Positions 56,879 through 64,000 of a stretch of 64,000 bases of DNA are shown here, piece by piece. Position numbers and translations under genes: made by a program. Where the stretch lies: assembly GCA_021234155.1 (NCBI GenBank), contig JAJEKV010000085.1, forward strand, positions 1,870,896-1,934,895, read 5' to 3'. Positions within the stretch are counted from its first letter, which is position 1. Every line of letters starts with the position of its first letter. Source of the stretch: Isoetes taiwanensis (Eukaryota; Streptophyta; Lycopodiopsida; Isoetales; Isoetaceae). The notes below the pieces were generated by a model, which saw only the letters and a program-made list of their open reading frames with translations, ran no database searches and was not told the origin of the DNA.

Positions 56879-58469
56879 TGTGACGTCCCCTACTCATATA
56901 CGGTGCACTCACCGTATACAAACAGGAGTTCATCCCCCATACCAGCTCCATGCTAATATAGGGCCCTCCACGTATCACTGCAACCTTGAAGAGTTCCAAT
57001 GGGAAGAATGAAGGGGTCCTTTACCCTGTCTCCCTCAGGGCCTACCTAGCTGCGGAAGCGTAAACATACATGTCAGTAGTACATACATCAACATCATATG
57101 ACCATCACGAAGGATGGTCCTCCACATACCTGCATAGACAAAGATCATCACATCACATCGGGAATCCTACCCAAGGCTCAGACTCAAAGGGATGACTGAC
57201 GGCTTGGGTCTCCAGAGTTCATTGCAGACAGAGTTCATGGCAATGGATTTGGCTGGCATAAGAACATGGCATAGGGTTGTCCACTCCATCCGCCCCTCCC
57301 TGCACACTTTGCGTGTAGGGTGAAAAGTGTCGGGACTGACCAGAGCCACGGGATGCATAGCCGAAAGGGCTATTCCTGGGGGTCATCATCCCAGTTCGAT
57401 GGGGCGGTAGGGATCACTCCCTCCGAGAGATCTACATGCCGACTCAAGGTGACTAGAGGGCCACCGCCCGTTATTCGAACCCCACCGGAAAGTCATGAAC
57501 ACCACTTCACAGGGTGTCGAGCCCATGCCTTACCCACACTCGGTGGTAAGCCATTAGACCTAGTCACAATGATCCCGGTGAGCCCTTACACACCGGAGGG
57601 ATCGTTCAAGAGTCGAAACACGAACCTCCTTCTCGGCCCGGTCCGGCCCCTTCACCCACAACCTGGGTGTGGCTCTTGTACACAGGCGAATCTATGGTGT
57701 GCTAGAGAGGCTAATCTAGGAGCATCTACTACCAAGCTTGAAGTCTCTACCCCCTTCCCAATACAAGGAGTTCACGAGAGATACATCATCCATATACATC
57801 ACAGAAGAACTAAAGAACATAGATCTAATCTATATCATAGAGTTAGGTTCTTTAGTTAGAGTCTGGTATCTACTCATCTAGAGATCTAGATAGCTGCTAA
57901 AGGCGATTTAATAGGCTAAACCTACTTGATACAATGACCGGAAAACGGTTTAGACCATTAAATCGACTACATACCTGATCCAAGAGTTGCTCCTCGACGA
58001 CTGAAATTCGACCATCCCACTTGAACCGCTTTCGAATCAAGGGAAACTAATGGTGCCATTCTCTCTGGGGTCCGGGAGGCGGTTTTTGACTCCTAGAGCA
58101 GCCAAAACAGAGCTCTAAAACCCTAGGAACGAAAATGGGCAAGTTAGGGTTCTTCTACTTAAATAGGCAAGGGTTGGGGCTTAGGGTTTCCAATTATCCC
58201 TTTAGGCATGTGGGATAATTGGAAATGGGCCCACTTGCCTTTAATGGCTAGGTGGCCAAATGTGCCTACATGGAAATGTGTGCACCTTAATAAATGTGCA
58301 TGTGCACATTAATAAGAAATGCACATACCTAGCAAGTTGCCCCCTAGGGCTACTCACCGGCTACACGCCGGGCGCATTACACGCGTCGGTTGGAGTGGCG
58401 GTAATGCAGCGTGTTAGACAAGACGATGCGATACGTCCCGGGACCGTATCTTGTCTTTGAAACGCCACA
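56879..58469 (-). repeat. 3' LTR of a second Gypsy element, minus strand
   Basis: On + it reads TGTGACGTCCCC...AACGCCACA, so on the minus strand it opens TGTGGCGTT right after a purine tract and closes GGGGACGTCACA. Its minus-strand end resembles the end of the LTR at 5535-7162 (shared 'atgcttccgc', 'ggagggccc', 'gggggat', 'ccgtat'), indicating the same family. Length 1591 bp. The open + strand stretch 57320-57859 is a chance frame in the LTR. Confidence 0.85.
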
Positions 58470-58482
58470 TTCTCCCCACCTT
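58470..58482 (-). other. polypurine tract of the second Gypsy element
   Basis: On the minus strand AAGGTGGGGAGAA immediately precedes the TG of the LTR. It is the same design as 5522-5534 in the first element. Confidence 0.85.
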
Positions 58483-61400
58483 GAAATGATGCTGTCCGCA
58501 GCATCGTGGGTCTCCCCACCTTGGAATCTTCCTAACACGCAATCAACCCGATGCATACGATATACTACTATTATACTTACACATTTATTAAGATTACCTT
58601 AAGGTAATATTTTTAAATTATTATTACGCCATTACATTATCAAATAACTTGTCAATTCGTAACTTCTATTAAACAGGGTACTTATTAGTCCTCGTTATTA
58701 TAACATTTAGTTTATCACAATTTAACACTTTCATATACAATTATTATTTAAGGTACTCTTCATTCCTTGCAACACATTCCAACAAAATTTGTGTTGCAAG
58801 TGCTCGCACCTTAAAATCCTGCATTAATTTTACAATATCTATAATTACATACTTACTATCTTAATTATTAGAATTACTCTAAGGTAATGTTTAAGACATT
58901 ACTGTACTATTTCATTACCCAATTAACTTATCACTTCATAACTTAATCTACGCAAGGTAATTATTAACCTTACTTAACACAACATTTAAGTTTATCAGTT
59001 TATCAATTTCATACAAAATTAACACTTCTAAGGTACTCTTCATCCCTTGCAACACATTATGACTAAATTTGTGTTGCAAGTTTTCGTAGCTCGACCTCCT
59101 TGCCCTCCGGAGCGCTCTATTGGCCTGCAGGTCGACCTACGTTATTACTATTTTAATTATTAATAAAATTTTGGTTATATGGTGACCACCCCACCTATCT
59201 ACATGGATGCATGGCTAATCTCCCGGCGTAGGAAGAGGGTGAATCTTCCATTATGGCCGTGGAGACAGCGCCTATATGCCTATATGCCGCTCATGCCTAC
59301 ACCTCTAGTTGCCCAGCGTGGAGGATATCCTTCCCGCGTGGGGGGCGTGAAGGATAGCTTCCTCCTATCAAAGCATATATGGGGCTAAAGGTGCCTTTCC
59401 TATCAATGCATTCCTGAATGACCTCCTTTCTCTCGAGGTCGTCTACTTCCGTGGGACAGAAGTAGACTTTCTAATCTACCTTCCACTCGTCCAAGCGGAA
59501 ACGCGGTCATGCCTACATTGACATTACACCACGCCCTAGAGATCACCGTAGCGGTCTCATCATCGGTAACAATGCATGCAACCCCTACCTAGCATAGGTT
59601 GCATGCGTAGATTAAGCTTAACTATACAAGCATTTAATCTACACACAAAACGACATGCCTGAGCCAATTTTTGCTGGCTCCTTTAACGCATGTGATTAAC
59701 ATAATTACCCTAAGGTAATATTTATAAATTAACATTATCACAATATCGGATACATTACTTCCGATAGTACAATTATATTTACTCTAAGCTTTGCAATATT
59801 TAATGACTTTTAGATCGCGATTATTTGAACAATAACCCTGATTTAGACCTATTGTTACATAGACAAGGTTTTAATTATCATACACAAGAATTAGATGTGC
59901 TTCTTATTCTCTTCCTTGGGTCCTGCATTACCCTTGGAAGTATATCCCTAAGATGCACTTAAGTATCTTTGAATTCTATTTTCTATCTATATCTATAAGG
60001 ACCCCAAGGTCATATGGCTATCCTTGGAAGGAATTGCATCCTTGCGAAGGATTAATTAACATGCTACCTCACATTATCGTTGTTATTTAACTTATTTCCG
60101 TATGATACATATACGTACAGTAATTCCATGCAATTATTAGGATCTATATTTAACTTATTTATAAGACACATTAAAGCTTATAATGCATGCGTACGCCTTA
60201 CCTAGGCTAGAATGCATCCATCCATTGAGCGGTCGAGTAATTTGGAGATGACTTGGTGGTTGCATTGCTCCCATAGTTTTGCTCCACTTCATTGGTGTAG
60301 ATAGCTCTTTGCGTCGGGTCTCGCGACGTTGAAGACCTCCCGAGCTATCTATCTATCTATCTTGCGCTCTATTAAGCTTCGCCATTGCCGGAGTGAACTC
60401 TATTCTATGGGTCAGTCAATTCGATGCAAAATACGTTCAATCATAAGATTGAGCCCTCCCACTTTCTTCAAAAAGAAAGTGGTCCTGCCTTCTTCAATGA
60501 CGTTGTACACAACGTCATATCTATTCTCCCCTTAAGAGGTTATATGCTTCTTACTTAGCACATTAATTTACTAGCCTTAGCTAACATATATAACCATCTA
60601 AGATGGATGCACATATTATGTTATCATTTATTTCAATATAGCTATGGGTTACCTACTTAGTTAGAAACGATTCTAAACCACAAGGTTTTGTCATCATGAC
60701 AATTCCTTTTGTCTCAAAAGACTATTTGATTACTATAATTCTTATTTTAGATGTACCTTGCATGTATTATTCTTTTATATTCTAGAGATTCCCCTTTCTT
60801 AGTTATTTAGCTCTTGGAATATTCCTACCAATCGAATTGATGTCATCGTAACAAGTTGGCCTACTTGTTAGATTACTTCTTTTCTTTTTCGGTTGGATTA
60901 TTCTTTTGGAGGTACTAGATTTATACATGGTCAACAATTATCCTAGTAATGATTCCTTCTTAGCGAGGAGATCAATCTCACCAAGTGGTTTCAATACGTT
61001 GGATGTCTGTTAACAATCGTGTATAATTATAGTTACTCCTATGCATTTCCTTCCCAATCCTTGACGCTTAGCTCAATATTGGGGCAATCCTTTTAGCCAG
61101 AATATCTGGAAATGCCTTCTAATCCCAATATGGATGTTACCGTCCATACATTAACCTACTAGGCCCCATGGCCTTAGATCCTTGAGCTTGCTAGAAGCTC
61201 ATCCACTTTCGTTACTGCTTGAAGTAGCAAGGTAACGTTCTTCCGAGTCGCTCGATACTTCAGTCTCCTTGACGGTGGCTCCTCTTTGATGTAGAGGTTG
61301 ACTTTGTTCGTTAGAAGGCTCTCATTGCTGGTGGCCTGATGGTGTAGTTGATCACTTGAATCTTCCATGCCGCTTTTCCAAAGCCTGAAGGTGGCGCCGT

Positions 61401-64000
61401 TGAAAAAGATCTTTCATCTTGAACTCTTTGTCTTGGCAGCTAAAGGACGACTCTGTATCCCATATTGTTTCTTCGACTCCATCGATGTCTCATACGTTGA
61501 GTCCTCTTGTCGCCCCTGCAATTGCCTGACATCTCTTCCTTTGATCTGTTACGCTATGGGAAGGAAGGAATAACAAGGGAACTATACATGCAAAACATAT
61601 AGCTTACCTAATTACAATTACCACTAGAGCTATTAGGTCTCCCTTGTGCCTCCCTTCAAGTTGCACACCTACTCCTTGGCGATGTCATCGGTGTTCCTCT
61701 GGGTGCAATGGTGTTGACGATCTATATCCTCCTATTTGTACGTTGGCTCGTATTCCGGGGTAATTTGTTGATATAAGTGGGCCCTCTGATGTTTGTCGGC
61801 TATGGCACAACACGCTTTGCATCACATTCCAACTAAAGGTGTGCTTGTCGTTGATGCTTCGACATTTCAGTCTGCTTCCTGATCCTGTTTTCGGGCGGTA
61901 GTTGTTCCTCCCGTCGTGATACTTGAAACTATTTGGAGGCGTCTCTTGAGGCTGTGCGCGATTCCTTTGGCTATACTCCTCTGGAGTTGTTCTCTTCTGC
62001 AGTTGTTCTTTGAATCGTCCATCCTTGGGTTCACCAAGTTGCATGCAAGTCCGTGTGCAAGTCATCGGCTCGCCTCGCCTAGATGCTTCTCCATCGAGCT
62101 TCTAATCTTCCTTGTTTGCTCCCCTCGATCACATGGCTTGGACATTGTCACGTTCCGCCATGCTATGCCGTCTTCTTGTCTTGAGGTACCCTCCGGTGAC
62201 TTTGATTGTGCTCGTCAGTTTTGATCCTCCTGTTGCCTCTAGGGAGCTCGTGGAAGAAGTCGGTTGCTAGCACTTCTCCAGCTTTCAGTTCCTGACCTTT
62301 GTCTCTCTATGCATGTCGGCCTCTCTAGCAAGTAAAGCTTCATGGCTCTTCTCCCTGCTGGCGATGTTGTCGGGATGATGGATCCTTATATCTGCGCAGC
62401 TTGATCCTTGAGTTGAAGAAGTACCTGCCTTAGATATGCTCTTGTCGTTGAATAGCCTGGCTATTATCTTGAACTCTCTTTTTGCCGAAGGTGCTTTAGT
62501 TGCTATCCTTGTCGTTAAGGTGTCGAATGCTTCTACCTTGGGCGTTTGACGTGCCACATGTCGGAGATATGATCGGCTTCTTCTCTTCTAATTACTGGTA
62601 GGAGTACCTGACGAAGCCATCACCTAGTTCTTGAAGGCATATCTCCTCATCGCCGTGCCTTTCGTAAGTGCATCTCCATCTAATACACGTGTCATAGCGC
62701 ATCACCCTATATTACCACAAGGTGGAATTATGGTTGTCGAGATGTTGCCTTCTTAGTTGGCTCATTGATGTCGGGGCGTTCCTTCTTCTATTGTTGAGGC
62801 CACTCGTGTCATAAGTTCGTCAAGTGTTGCTGCTGCCACAAGATGTAGTGTTGCGTCCCCGACGATGTCACAGTGCGTACCGATGATCTTGACATGACCG
62901 GTATTATCTCTTATTCGACATTGGGTGGACGAGTTGTCTTCTACTTCGGGCCACTTCCGAAGTGTTTGAGTCGAAGGTTTGCTTGGCCTCTGGTGGCTCT
63001 CCCTCGTACTTGCTCTTCCATTTTGATCTTGGGCTATAGTTGTGCTTCTTTGCTTCCTCTTTTGGTAGTCGAATGAAGGAGCTTCCCTGATCTAAGCGCT
63101 AAATCAGTAAAACATGACTCTAAACTCCTGTTTCTCCACCGTATCTGTGAGCACCGAGATATACAATAGACATATATGCATTTACATTGGGATTTTAATT
63201 CATCGACTTTTTCAAACAACTACGAAGATCTACTTAATTGTTTATACCCTTTTAGGGTTTCCTTCCTCCTATCGCGTTTGATCCTTCGGGTTTTGCTTTG
63301 CATCTTCTTTGTTACGGTTGACTCGTGATTCCTTTGAGATCTTTGCTACTATTGTTGAGCTTCATGTCTCGATCCGGGCTTCGTCCACGCCGATTCATGC
63401 GAAGAGTGTTCGTCGATGTGATCCCTTGAGAAAGATGCTCCTCCTTAATGTGTATATTCGCTGCGTGAGGAATGCGGTGACCGCTCAACGTCCCTACATG
63501 CGGTGTGTGTCGTTGCGGGGGTTGCCGATGTCGCGGTGCCGTTGATCGCTTGAGTAAGATCACCTAGCTGTTTGCGGTTGGGCATTCTTGAATATCTTCG
63601 AAGCTCTAAGATCGTAGTCGGTGAGGCGTGCATTGGCATTCCTCCAGCGAGTTGAATTTCGAGTCGCGACTCACATTGCTTGGGCTTTGCTTCATTCTCG
63701 AGGTGCCTCTCCACGTGCGGAAGTGTGGTAATCTCTATTGTCCCTACCATGGCTCCTTACGGTCCGTCTTTGCATGATTTGTATCTGTTGGCTAGGTCGT
63801 CTCCTCCGTCCTTTGGGTCCTATCCATTCGAATCTTCGCACTCCTTGGGCGTGGTAAGGTCGTCCTTCCTTTGGTTTCTAGGTGTTTTACGGGTCCCGAA
63901 TTCTTGTTCGAGCGGAATATTCTCCTCCTTGATCTTGTCCCTAGTGCTGATATAGGCCTTGAGTGGGAGATGTTCCCCGATATCGTCTCCTCCCTCGTGG
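58483..64000 (-). mobile_element. internal region of the second Gypsy element, running off the window
   Basis: By orientation this should be the 3' interior of the minus-strand element. The first ~2.7 kb is AT-rich and non-coding. 61.1-64.0 kb is richer in GC, with minus-strand frames of 60-126 codons (e.g. 62065-61685, 62557-62285, 63750-63445) that are charged and Arg/Ser/Thr-rich. None shows protease, RT, RNase H, integrase or chromodomain motifs. It is either heavily decayed or a separate insertion; the boundary with any other element is not visible. Confidence 0.5.
58560..59090. repeat. ~280 bp tandem repeat, two degenerate units
   Basis: 'aaggtactcttcat(t/c)ccttgcaacacatt' occurs at 58750 and 59030. 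Each unit is preceded by related AT-rich text ('ctaaggtaat', 'taacttatcac', 'aacatttaagtttatca') and followed by 'aaatttgtgttgcaag'. A partial third start appears near 59708. Confidence 0.7.

Noticed and set aside
55300-56960. Several overlapping hydrophobic plus-strand frames as membrane proteins
   Set aside because: T/C-rich low-complexity DNA yields open hydrophobic frames by chance; no start context, motif or splice support.
57320-57859. 179-codon plus-strand frame
   Set aside because: It lies wholly inside an LTR on the opposite strand and has no recognisable domain.

Overview
This is land-plant nuclear DNA, probably from a large repeat-rich genome. The evidence is spliceosomal genes with GT/AG introns, two conserved plant-type genes, chromodomain Ty3/Gypsy and Helitron elements, a tRNA-derived SINE and a plant-style LINE ORF1. 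A seed-free plant (fern, lycophyte or bryophyte) is plausible because of the DUF7869-like and Crypton-like families, but this is inference. All family names are recalled from motif knowledge; no database search was run.

Layout. 1-7162 is the 3' part of a Ty3/Gypsy chromovirus (gag remnant, broken pol, chromodomain, polypurine tract, 1.6 kb 3' LTR). 7163-9618 holds two ~0.8 kb direct repeats. 10964-18692 is an intron-containing gene for a Crypton/DUF3504-like tyrosine recombinase, interrupted near its 3' end by a 4.5 kb Helitron (14002-18545). 19105-39928 is a head-to-tail array of three related Helitrons (19105-22517, 22518-36080, 36081-39928).

Nested in the middle Helitron is the most striking object: an 8.4 kb DNA transposon (25525-33941) flanked by TTAA duplications. 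It carries two divergent genes. One encodes a DUF7869-like, transposase-like RNase-H-fold protein (+ strand). The other encodes a ParB-like domain followed by a beta-class DNA amino-methyltransferase (- strand). Between the genes, and again inside a methyltransferase intron, lie arrays of GTATTC/GAATAC palindromes repeated every ~41 bp. The intergenic array as a whole is also an inverted repeat. Both genes carry frameshifts or stops, so this copy is decayed.

39929-64000 contains sparse single-copy-looking DNA, a degenerate LINE reverse transcriptase (43.0-45.4 kb, - strand), and a seven-exon membrane C2H2 zinc-finger gene (46318-48078). It also holds a small plant-specific gene with a SWADQWD motif (50211-50621), a second LINE-type ORF1 remnant (51.6-53.4 kb, -), a 650 bp PIF/Harbinger-like MITE (53413-54062), a SINE (55616-55842) and the 3' end of a second, inverted Gypsy element related to the first (LTR 56879-58469; internal DNA to the window edge). 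The likely functional host genes are the C2H2 gene, the SWADQWD gene and perhaps the recombinase gene; the rest is mobile DNA.
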